DNA of 5,289 nucleotides, from NCBI GenBank assembly GCA_020056155.1, contig JAGVII010000616.1, positions 1-5,289 on the forward strand. The letters run 5' to 3'. The notes under the pieces were generated by a model. It ran no database searches, was not told where the DNA came from, and saw only the letters and a program-made list of their open reading frames with translations. Position numbers and translations under genes: made by a program. The DNA comes from Afipia sp. (lineage in GTDB: Bacteria; Pseudomonadota; Alphaproteobacteria; Rhizobiales; Xanthobacteraceae). Every line of letters begins with the position of its first letter. Position 1 is the stretch's first letter. Shown here piece after piece: positions 1 through 4,980 of this stretch.

Positions 1-719
1 CCGGGCACCTGGATGCTGCCATGCACCGCGCCGTCGGAGACGATGTTGTGTCCGCCGGGATGGACGACCTTCGGACCTTCGAGCCGATAGCCCATGCGGT
101 CGCTGGTGGCGGAGATACGCCAGTCGCTGTTGAGGAACACATCGCATGCCGCGCCGAACTCGTCGTCCTGCGGTCCCATCACGACGCGGATCGGCGCCTG
201 TGGCGTATCGAACGTGTCGAGCGCGCGCTCATGGGCAGCAACCTGCGCGGTCCCGACATCGAGCGTATCGCCAACCTGCAGCGGCCGCGGGAAGGGGCTG
301 CCGAGACCGGCACGCGCGTTCACCGACAGGCTTCCGAACACGGGCTCGCCTGCGATGCCGCCCTCAATGGCGAGATAACTGAACATGCCGTTGCGTGCGG
401 CGCCCAGCTTCAGGGTTTCGCCCTCGGCGATCAGGGCGGTTTCGTTCAACAGCAACGGCGATCCCGCGATATCCGCAACGCGCGCAGCGCCCGACAGCGC
501 GACGCGGACCGCGCCGTTGCGCGCCGTGAACGATGCGCCGAACGGGCCGATCTCGATAGCGGCAGCGAAGGGCGTGTTCCCCGCAAGGCAATTCGCCATT
601 GCCAGCGAGACGCGATCCATCGCGCCGCTTGTGGTGAGGCCATAGCGTTGCGCGCCGAACCGCCCGGCATCCTGAACCGATGTGGCTGGTCCCGTTGTGA
701 CGATGACGAGCTTGCTCAT
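1..719 (-). CDS. pxpC: 5-oxoprolinase subunit C (biotin-dependent carboxyltransferase-like, PxpC/KipA family), partial
   Basis: N-terminal 239 residues of a PxpC/KipA (YbgK) family protein; the family is usually about 310-350 residues, so roughly the last quarter lies beyond the left edge. Read on the minus strand from the ATG at 719. Visible family signatures are SVQDAGR (residues 14-20), SGAMD (31-35), AIEGGI (117-122), SATSDRMGYRL (203-213) and SDGAVHGSIQVPG (about 228-239), which runs to the window edge. With PxpA and PxpB this family forms the cytoplasmic ATP-dependent 5-oxoprolinase, which opens 5-oxoproline (pyroglutamate) to glutamate; the fold is shared with the carboxyltransferase domain of urea amidolyase and acyl-CoA carboxylases. 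The start overlaps the pxpB stop in an ATGA arrangement (716-719), and I see no Shine-Dalgarno of its own, so translation is probably coupled to pxpB. The family call is firm; 5-oxoproline as the substrate is inherited from characterised homologues, and related carboxylase-like roles are possible. Confidence 0.93.
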   Translation of the reverse strand, partial: MSKLVIVTTGPATSVQDAGRFGAQRYGLTTSGAMDRVSLAMANCLAGNTPFAAAIEIGPFGASFTARNGAVRVALSGAARVADIAGSPLLLNETALIAEGETLKLGAARNGMFSYLAIEGGIAGEPVFGSLSVNARAGLGSPFPRPLQVGDTLDVGTAQVAAHERALDTFDTPQAPIRVVMGPQDDEFGAACDVFLNSDWRISATSDRMGYRLEGPKVVHPGGHNIVSDGAVHGSIQVP

Positions 720-1438
720 GACGCGATCAGTTCGGCGACGGTCTCGCCGTGCTCAGCCGCGCGATCGAGCGCGGCGAATTCACTGGCCGCGACGGCATGG
801 AACGTAACGGCGTCGCCGGGCTCCATCAGGAACACTGGATCGCGATGCGGATGAAAGGTGCGGACCGGCGTCCGTCCCAACAGATGCCAGCCGCTCGGCG
901 CCGCAAGGCATTGCACGCAGGCCTGCACGCCACCGATGGAGATGGTGCCGGGCGGCGTATGCGTCCTCGGACTTTCGCGGCGCGGCGTTGCGATGGCGGG
1001 ATCGAGGCCGCTCAGATAGGCGAAGCCGGGTGTGAAACCGATCATCGCGACGCGGTACTCGCTGCCGGTGTGCTTCGCGATCACTTCGGATGTCGAGATG
1101 GTGTGTGCGCGCGCGACATCGTCGAGATCGATGCCATACTCACCGCCATAGACCACCGGAACGCGCCAGCGCCGGATGCCCGTCTCGGCAGGAACAGGCC
1201 TTTGTGCCAGCGCGAGCAGTCGTTCCGACAATGCTGCATAACCGACCAGCAGCGGATCGTAGTGGACCAGAAGCGAACGGTAGGTCGGAACGGTCTCCGT
1301 GACGCCGGCAATGGCTTCGCTGGCAACGCTGCGATCCAGCGCCAGCACCTGCCGGTTGATCGCGGGATCGATGCTGCGCCCGAACTCGACCGTCAGGGCA
1401 GTATCTCCGGACGGGAGGATGCGGGGCGAGGCGGTCAT
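716..1438 (-). CDS. pxpB: 5-oxoprolinase subunit B (PxpB/KipI family)
   Basis: A 240-residue protein of the PxpB/KipI (YbgJ, carboxyltransferase subdomain 1) family, of normal length. Signatures: N-terminal RILPSGDTALTVEFG (about 6-20) with IDPAINRQVLAL (23-34), then PVVYGGEYGIDLDDVA (94-109), GFTPGFAYLSGLDP (134-147), TPR (151-153), PPGTISIGGVQACV (162-175) and PSGWHLLGRTPV (181-192). It partners PxpC in the ATP-dependent cleavage of 5-oxoproline to glutamate in the cytoplasm; Bacillus KipI of the same family is also known as an inhibitor of histidine kinase KinA. I chose the ATG at 1438 because homologues begin with a short M-x-x-P-R-I-L-P stretch. The frame stays open upstream to a GTG at 1546, but the 36 extra residues are unlike the family. 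No strong Shine-Dalgarno precedes 1438. It is the first gene of the visible operon, with pxpC overlapping it by 4 bp. No pxpA lies upstream. Confidence 0.93.
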   Translation of the reverse strand: MTASPRILPSGDTALTVEFGRSIDPAINRQVLALDRSVASEAIAGVTETVPTYRSLLVHYDPLLVGYAALSERLLALAQRPVPAETGIRRWRVPVVYGGEYGIDLDDVARAHTISTSEVIAKHTGSEYRVAMIGFTPGFAYLSGLDPAIATPRRESPRTHTPPGTISIGGVQACVQCLAAPSGWHLLGRTPVRTFHPHRDPVFLMEPGDAVTFHAVAASEFAALDRAAEHGETVAELIAS

Positions 1439-1468
1439 CGAAGAGCCGGAAAATCTGAAGGATCGGTC

Positions 1469-1499
1469 GCCATTTGTCCGATACTCTCGCCCAAATGGC
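1469..1499. promoter_or_regulatory. Candidate operator: 8-bp dyad upstream of pxpB
   Basis: GCCATTTG at 1469-1476 is repeated in perfect inverted orientation as CAAATGGC at 1492-1499, with 15 bp between the arms. The arm centres are about 23 bp apart, close to two helical turns, and the inner edge lies about 30 bp upstream of the pxpB start. This would suit a dimeric repressor acting on the pxpBC operon. No regulator gene sits beside it, and an 8-bp dyad in a 339-bp gap could arise by chance. Confidence 0.3.
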
Positions 1500-1597
1500 A
1501 AATAAGTTGAGGTTATCGCAACGTATAAGCACGCATTACCGCTCACGCGATTGTCGCCTTGACGCGATGCCTGGCTTTCGCAACAAGGCTTGGCACC

Positions 1598-1673
1598 CTA
1601 GTGTCCTGAATCCGAAGTTCGCCTCATTTTGCAGCACGCTCAATAGCGAACTTCGGATTTAAAGGGACACTAG
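1598..1673. repeat. Palindromic intergenic element 1 (76 bp, CTAGTGTCC ends)
   Basis: The left arm is CTAGTGTCC (1598-1606) plus AATCCGAAGTTCGC (1609-1622). The right arm is the exact reverse complement of both blocks, GCGAACTTCGGATT (1646-1659) and GGACACTAG (1665-1673). That gives 23 perfectly matched pairs, interrupted only by an asymmetric internal bulge (2 nt against 5 nt), around a 23-nt spacer. No coding sequence lies inside. It is too long and too regular for chance and resembles the small non-coding palindromic repeats (REP/MITE-like) scattered between genes in alphaproteobacterial genomes. Repetition elsewhere in this genome cannot be seen here. Confidence 0.75.
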
Positions 1674-1678
1674 AAAAT

Positions 1679-1684
1679 TATGAT
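1679..1684 (+). promoter_or_regulatory. Candidate -10 box for the RraA-like gene
   Basis: TATGAT, one mismatch from the sigma-70 -10 consensus, lies in the AT-rich 14-bp gap between the two palindromic elements, on the strand of the RraA-like gene. No good TTGACA-like -35 is seen at 16-18 bp. If used, transcription would start near 1690, within the left arm of the second palindrome, so the mRNA would begin with that hairpin. Weak evidence. Confidence 0.22.
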
Positions 1685-1687
1685 TTG

Positions 1688-1760
1688 AGTGTGGTTTTGG
1701 TTCGCAAGTCCGCAAATGAATGCGCCGTAGAAATGATGCGGGCTTGCGAACCACCACACT
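1688..1760. repeat. Palindromic intergenic element 2 (73 bp, AGTGTGG ends)
   Basis: The left arm (1688-1713) reads AGTGTGG, TTT, then TGGTTCGCAAGTCCGC. The right arm (1738-1760) reads on the opposite strand AGTGTGG then TGGTTCGCAAGCCCGC. The arms match except for a 3-nt insertion and one substitution, around a 24-nt spacer. The right end continues as ACACTAG (1756-1762), the same seven bases that end element 1, and both elements carry GTTCGC in their arms. It ends 4 nt before the Shine-Dalgarno of the RraA-like gene, so it may fold as a hairpin in that mRNA's leader. Likely a relative of element 1. Confidence 0.72.
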
Positions 1761-1764
1761 AGCC

Positions 1765-1769
1765 AGGAG
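1765..1769 (+). promoter_or_regulatory. Shine-Dalgarno of the RraA-like gene
   Basis: AGGAG, 8 nt before ATG 1778. It fixes the start and lies just 4 nt downstream of the second palindromic element, so folding of that palindrome in the mRNA could affect ribosome access. Confidence 0.8.
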
Positions 1770-1777
1770 TCCGCCTC

Positions 1778-2482
1778 ATGTCGCTCTCGCCTGAAGCCGT
1801 CGCAACGCTCAAGAAGATCACGACCGCCACCATCACGACCATTCTTCTCAAGAAGGGGCTTCGCAATGTCTGGCTGCGCGGGTCGCGTCCGCTGCGTCCG
1901 GGGCAGGAGCGTCTGGTCGGTCCGGCATTCACCCTGCGGTTCGTCCCGGCGCGGGAAGATCTCGCGACGCCGGAATCGTGGTCGAAGCCGATTTCCACCC
2001 GCACGGCCATCGAGGCGATGCCGGCGGGCTGCATTGCCGTGGTCGATGCGATGGGAATTACCGACGCAGGAATTTTCGGCGACATTCTGTGCGCGCGCAT
2101 GGCCAAGCGCGGCGTCACCGCTTTGGTGACGGATGGCGCGGTGCGCGATCTTGAAGGTGTGCTCGGCACCGGCCTCCCGGTCTGGTGCGGTGGCGCGGCT
2201 GCTCCGCCGTCGGTTGCCGGGCTGACGTTCGTCAATTGGGGCGAGCCGATCGGATGCGGCGGGGTTGCCGTGTTCCCCGACGACATCATCGTGGCCGATC
2301 AGGACGGCGCCGTGCTGATCCCGCAGGCGTTCCTCGAACTGATCCTGACCGAAGGCCCGGAGCAGGAGGCGATGGAGGGCTGGATCGTCAACGAGGTCAA
2401 CAACGGCGCAGAACTGCCGGGCCTCTATCCGATGAATGCCGAGACCAAGGCGCGGTACGCCGCCTCAAAGACGAAAAAGTAA
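1778..2482 (+). CDS. RraA-like / HMG-CHA aldolase superfamily protein
   Basis: A 234-residue cytoplasmic protein of the RraA-like fold. Visible signatures are GPAFTLR (48-54), VVDAMG (88-93), GIFGDILCARMAKRG (98-112), TDGAVRD (118-124) and PDDIIVADQDGAVLIP (167-182). The pattern Gly101-Asp102, then Arg123-Asp124 about 20 residues later, matches the metal and substrate site of class II 4-hydroxy-4-methyl-2-oxoglutarate/4-carboxy-4-hydroxy-2-oxoadipate aldolases, which make pyruvate and also decarboxylate oxaloacetate. RraA proper, the RNase E inhibitor, is about 160 residues; the extra length here, including a C-terminal tail after about residue 185, fits the metabolic branch better. These proteins are often labelled 'ribonuclease activity regulator RraA' in rhizobia; I doubt that function here. 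The start is well supported: AGGAG at 1765-1769 is 8 nt before ATG 1778. It stands alone between pxpB (divergent) and a convergent small gene. The substrate is unknown. Confidence 0.88.
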   Translation: MSLSPEAVATLKKITTATITTILLKKGLRNVWLRGSRPLRPGQERLVGPAFTLRFVPAREDLATPESWSKPISTRTAIEAMPAGCIAVVDAMGITDAGIFGDILCARMAKRGVTALVTDGAVRDLEGVLGTGLPVWCGGAAAPPSVAGLTFVNWGEPIGCGGVAVFPDDIIVADQDGAVLIPQAFLELILTEGPEQEAMEGWIVNEVNNGAELPGLYPMNAETKARYAASKTKK

Positions 2483-2497
2483 CCGTCAGGTTTCCGG

Positions 2498-2522
2498 GGA
2501 CATGATCCTTTGGATCATGTCC
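2498..2522. terminator. Perfect 11-bp hairpin at a convergent gene end (possible bidirectional terminator)
   Basis: GGACATGATCC (2498-2508), a TTT loop (2509-2511), then GGATCATGTCC (2512-2522): a perfect 11-bp stem. It lies 15 bp after the stop of the RraA-like gene and includes the stop codon (2515-2517) of the minus-strand small gene. A symmetric hairpin here could end transcription from both sides. Neither side is followed directly by a run of T: the plus side continues CCTGGGCC-like sequence at once beyond the stem, and the minus side reaches TTTTT only about 15-20 nt later. It may therefore act as a stabilising 3' hairpin, or be a small repeat element, rather than a classical intrinsic terminator. 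Confidence 0.5.
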
Positions 2523-2721
2523 TGGGCCGCCGCCATCCCACGACCATTGCCTCGACGAGGCTTCCGGATTCGCTGTTGCGCCATTCGCCGTTGATACGGC
2601 GGCATGCGAACGGCAATTGATAGGTTCCGCTCTTGTCTTCACAAAGAACCTGAACTGACTCATCGGGCGACGGTTCACCATTGCCGTCAAATTCCGCGAG
2701 TCGCTGTATGCGTGTCGCCAT
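2515..2721 (-). CDS. Small conserved-looking hypothetical protein (68 aa)
   Basis: A 68-residue protein with no signal peptide or membrane segment, so probably cytoplasmic. It has an acidic first half with ...QVLCEDKSGTYQLPFACRR... (about 24-42) and a C-terminal VGWRRPR (61-67). The pattern L-C-E-D-x3-G-T-Y-x-L-P-F-x-C, two cysteines 14 residues apart (27 and 41) and the V-G-W-R end, recalls a widespread family of small uncharacterised Bradyrhizobium proteins; that is memory, not a search. The start is ATG 2721, preceded by GGAAGG (minus-strand sense, at 2731-2736) about 9 nt upstream; a TTG at 2727 would add two residues. The stop falls within the hairpin shared with the convergent RraA-like gene. 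It is divergent from the SDR gene across a 224-bp gap. Function unknown. The good ribosome binding site and protein-like composition argue against a spurious frame. Confidence 0.72.
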   Translation of the reverse strand: MATRIQRLAEFDGNGEPSPDESVQVLCEDKSGTYQLPFACRRINGEWRNSESGSLVEAMVVGWRRPRT

Positions 2722-2935
2722 CGGCAAATCCCTTCCGCGAAAAATCGGGCCGGTGTGTTTGCAGTTCCACCGGCGCGAAGGCGTAAAGACAAATTAAGGC
2801 GCGCGCGCGTGTCCATTTTAAGACGCTGCCTGAACGGCGCGATACTGGCGGTCACTTGTCGTCCGGCTTCGACGATCTCGCTGGTTTCTGCTCACTCGAT
2901 CGTGACATGATGACGGCTGCATTGGAAACGGTCGC

Positions 2936-2941
2936 AGGGGG
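2936..2941 (+). promoter_or_regulatory. Shine-Dalgarno deciding the SDR start
   Basis: AGGGGG ending 4 nt before ATG 2946. The spacing is slightly short but supports this ATG over the in-frame TTG at 2856 and the two ATGs at 2907 and 2910, which have no comparable purine-rich stretch at a suitable distance. Confidence 0.6.
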
Positions 2942-2945
2942 AAAC

Positions 2946-3791
2946 ATGCGCGAGCTTGCCGGCAAGACAGCATTTGTGACAGGCGGAGCCAGCGGCATTG
3001 GCTTCGCGCTTGGGCGGGCCTTTGCGGAAGCGGGCATGAAAGTCATGCTCGCGGATATCGAGACCGGCGCATTGGATGCGGCAGTCAAGAGCCTGCACAA
3101 CGTCGGTCCGGATGTGCGCGGCATTGAATGCGACGTGACCGATTCAGCCAGCGTCGAGCGGGCGGCCGGTGCATCGTTCGACGCGTTCGGAAACGTCCAT
3201 GTGATTTGCAACAACGCCGGTGTTGCCGCGGGCGGCGGCATCGAGGATATCGCGCTCGATAGCTGGCGATGGGTGCTCGACGTCAACCTGATGGGCGTTG
3301 TTCACGGCATCCGGGCTTTTCTGCCGCACATGCGCGCGCATGGCGAAGGCGGCCATATCGTCAACACCGCATCGATGGCCGGAATGCAAAGCGGACTTGG
3401 CTTCAGCCCTTACACCGCGAGCAAGTTCGCCGTGGTCGGCATGTCGGAAGGGCTCGCGCCGCAACTGGCGCCGTTCGGGATCGGCGTCAGCGTGCTGTGT
3501 CCGGGATTTGTCCGCACCCGTATCGGCGAGAGCGGACGCAACCGGCCCGACCAGTACGGTGCGGCGCAGATGCCCGATCCCGGCACGCCAACCGCGGCGC
3601 TGGTTGCCATGATCGACGAACTGATCCGCAACGGTCTCGATCCGTCGGACGTCGCCGCGCGGGTTCTCGCCGCGATCCGCGCCAACGAGCTTTATGTTTT
3701 CACCCATCCGGACATGAGAGCCGAGGTCGAAGACCGGTTTACGGCCATTACCGCCGCGTTCGACAAGGCCACAGCCAGCCGCCCCGGCTGA
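2946..3791 (+). CDS. Short-chain dehydrogenase/reductase (SDR), classical type
   Basis: A 281-residue NAD(P)-dependent oxidoreductase with a complete classical SDR core: cofactor motif TGGASGIG (12-19), an acidic Asp37 at the end of the second strand (LADIE), CDV (62-64), NNAG (89-92), Asn114 (VNLMG), Ser143 (NTASMAG), Tyr156 and Lys160 (YTASK) and the CPGFVRT loop (185-191). The catalytic Asn-Ser-Tyr-Lys tetrad is intact. Asp37 favours NAD+ over NADP+, as known for the family. The C-terminal ~90 residues form the usual variable substrate region, and the protein is slightly longer than the typical 250. I start at ATG 2946 because the Rossmann fold begins within ten residues and a Shine-Dalgarno lies just upstream; the frame is open 90 nt further up. 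It stands alone, with a 91-bp gap before the next plus-strand gene. The substrate cannot be told. Confidence 0.92.
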   Translation: MRELAGKTAFVTGGASGIGFALGRAFAEAGMKVMLADIETGALDAAVKSLHNVGPDVRGIECDVTDSASVERAAGASFDAFGNVHVICNNAGVAAGGGIEDIALDSWRWVLDVNLMGVVHGIRAFLPHMRAHGEGGHIVNTASMAGMQSGLGFSPYTASKFAVVGMSEGLAPQLAPFGIGVSVLCPGFVRTRIGESGRNRPDQYGAAQMPDPGTPTAALVAMIDELIRNGLDPSDVAARVLAAIRANELYVFTHPDMRAEVEDRFTAITAAFDKATASRPG

Positions 3792-3866
3792 TTTTTGCGC
3801 ATAAGCCCGGTGTTTCATCGGTCGGTACAAGCATTGATTCACTTCTTCGCGCCGAACATGGGTGGC

Positions 3867-3875
3867 GGAAAGGAG
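3867..3875 (+). promoter_or_regulatory. Strong Shine-Dalgarno of the small membrane-protein gene
   Basis: GGAAAGGAG, 7 nt before ATG 3883. It is the best ribosome binding site in the window and the main evidence that the short downstream gene is real and starts at 3883, not at the in-frame start at 3862. Confidence 0.75.
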
Positions 3876-3882
3876 TGTCTCC

Positions 3883-4080
3883 ATGCGTCAGCTCATTCTC
3901 GCAATATCCGGCGCGGGCGGTATCTTCCTGCTCGCAGGTGCAACACGTAACCGTGGCTGGCCTTTAGCCGACCAGGTCTGTGTTCAAGGAGCGGTCCTGT
4001 GCGACAACCCGGGATGGGTGCTCGCCATCATCGCAGCCTTGCTGTTTGTCGCAACCATCCAGTCCATCGCCAAAACCTGA
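3883..4080 (+). CDS. Small protein with two predicted membrane segments (65 aa)
   Basis: A 65-residue protein I do not recognise. Hydrophobic stretches at about 4-20 (LILAISGAGGIFLLAGA) and 45-60 (WVLAIIAALLFVATIQ) look like two transmembrane helices joined by a polar loop of about 24 residues. The loop begins TRNRGWP and contains two cysteines (33 and 40, C-x6-C), which could form a disulfide if it faces the periplasm. With arginines only in the loop and a lysine near the C-terminus, topology is ambiguous; the first segment could instead be a signal peptide with an A-G-A end near residue 20. Support for the gene is the GGAAAGGAG ribosome binding site 7 nt before ATG 3883. It follows the SDR on the same strand after 91 bp, too far for tight coupling, and converges on the peptidase gene. 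Function unknown. Confidence 0.65.
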   Translation: MRQLILAISGAGGIFLLAGATRNRGWPLADQVCVQGAVLCDNPGWVLAIIAALLFVATIQSIAKT

Positions 4081-4134
4081 GCGATGGAACTGGAGTCACG
4101 CCATCGGCCGATCTGCCGGACGTTGTCGCTTGTC

Positions 4135-4980
4135 TTACAGCACGAGGTTCGCACAAAAATCGTCGGATGTGACTGCTGTCGACCCGGTCGCCGGGGTGCC
4201 GGCATCGATAACGGGATCGTGCGTTCCGATTTCGGCAGGGCGGGACTGCGTGATCGGCGCGGTGTTGGCAAACATCGGCTGTTCAAAGCGTTTTGCGCCT
4301 TCCGCGTCGATTGCAAACAGCGGGCGGTATTTGCCGAACCCGTTGTCTTCGATCATCAGGAACGTGCGGTTGTCCAGCACACGCCAGCGGCCATCGGATC
4401 GCGCCGCAACCACGGCATGGTCGTCACCGGTCGCGGTTTCGCGAATGATGACAAGGCGAAGATCGTCCGCCGCGACGCCTGCGGCGCGCAGCGCAACCAT
4501 CTTGGCGATCGCATAGTCCTCGCAGTCGCCGGCTCCCGCAGCTAGCGTGGCCAGCGGGGAGGACCAGTAGTCCTCGATCCCGTACTGCGCGCGGTCACTG
4601 ACAGGCCGGATCGCGAGATTGAACGCGCGGTTGATTTCGCCGAGGCGGGCAAGACCTTCGCGGGTAGCGCCGGCCTGGACGATTTCAAGGAATCGAAGGG
4701 CTGGCCGGGAGGTGCAATGTTCGGGGTCGCCGATGCAGCCCGCGATCATGTCCGCTTCGGCCGCAATGGCGCGCTCGGCTGCCAGCCACTTGGCGCGCAG
4801 GGGGCCATCGGTCAGGGCGGAGGTTGAAAGCCCGAAAGGCTCGGCAGGCGTAGGGGCAGGGGCTTCCTCGGCGCCGATCGGACTCTCGCGCAGGGCATAG
4901 GCTGCCGCATGCGCCTTTGCGCCCAACATGCTGAAAATGCAAATAATTGCCAATGCGCCTGCGCGCGTGAAAGCCGACAT
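4135..4980 (-). CDS. Exported transglutaminase-like cysteine peptidase (BTLCP / LapG-like family)
   Basis: A 281-residue protein with an N-terminal signal peptide (hydrophobic 6-20, likely cleavage after A-H-A at residue 25), so probably periplasmic. An Ala/Pro-rich linker follows (about 34-48). The mature domain shows the bacterial transglutaminase-like cysteine proteinase pattern: GDCEDYAIAK (151-160) with nucleophile Cys153, GDDHAVV (185-191) with His188, and VLDNR (201-205) with Asp203. The Cys-His-Asp triad is complete. CIGDPEHC (82-89) provides a likely disulfide pair. The last ~40 residues are low in complexity and rich in Thr, Pro and Ala, with a lone Cys276. In Pseudomonas, LapG of this family cleaves the adhesin LapA under control of the c-di-GMP receptor LapD; rhizobial paralogues are mostly uncharacterised. 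No lapD-like or giant adhesin gene is in the window, so the target is unknown. Start ATG 4980 has AAGGGG (4987-4992) 6 nt upstream. Confidence 0.88.
   Translation of the reverse strand: MSAFTRAGALAIICIFSMLGAKAHAAAYALRESPIGAEEAPAPTPAEPFGLSTSALTDGPLRAKWLAAERAIAAEADMIAGCIGDPEHCTSRPALRFLEIVQAGATREGLARLGEINRAFNLAIRPVSDRAQYGIEDYWSSPLATLAAGAGDCEDYAIAKMVALRAAGVAADDLRLVIIRETATGDDHAVVAARSDGRWRVLDNRTFLMIEDNGFGKYRPLFAIDAEGAKRFEQPMFANTAPITQSRPAEIGTHDPVIDAGTPATGSTAVTSDDFCANLVL

Larger units (their letters stand above)
1439..1777. other. Divergent intergenic region between pxpB and the RraA-like gene
   Basis: This 339-bp gap separates two divergently transcribed genes and must carry both promoters unless transcription enters from further away. 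It holds an 8-bp dyad near pxpB (1469-1499), two successive palindromic elements (1598-1673 and 1688-1760) and an AT-rich patch between them. It is visibly less GC-rich than the flanking genes. I see no convincing protein-coding sequence: the open frames that cross it are short, lack ribosome binding sites and run through the palindromes. Confidence 0.7.

Noticed and set aside
21..854. Long plus-strand open frame opposite pxpC and pxpB (277 codons)
   Set aside because: Arg/Ala-rich shadow frame in GC-rich DNA; the minus strand carries recognisable PxpC and PxpB motifs over the same bases.
749..1510. Plus-strand open frame opposite pxpB (253 codons)
   Set aside because: Antisense shadow with no ribosome binding site or recognisable motif; pxpB on the other strand explains the open frame.
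1439..1546. Extended pxpB start at GTG 1546
   Set aside because: No ribosome binding site, the extension does not resemble PxpB, and it would cover the dyad at 1469-1499.
2799..2809. Alternating GC tract (11 nt) in the gap before the SDR
   Set aside because: Short alternating GC runs are common in GC-rich genomes; Z-DNA or slippage significance cannot be supported.
2856..2945. N-terminal extension of the SDR from an in-frame TTG at 2856
   Set aside because: The added 30 residues do not resemble SDR sequence, and an AGGGGG lies directly before ATG 2946.
3807..3821. Short stem CCGGTG-TTT-CATCGG after the SDR
   Set aside because: Only six pairs including a G-T wobble, with no following T run; not enough to call a terminator.
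3144..3884. Minus-strand open frame opposite the SDR (246 codons)
   Set aside because: Antisense shadow of a well-supported SDR with intact catalytic motifs; composition is rich in Arg, His and Asp without domain features.
4084..4545. Plus-strand open frame opposite the cysteine peptidase (153 codons)
   Set aside because: No ribosome binding site, and it lies over the catalytic domain of the peptidase on the other strand.
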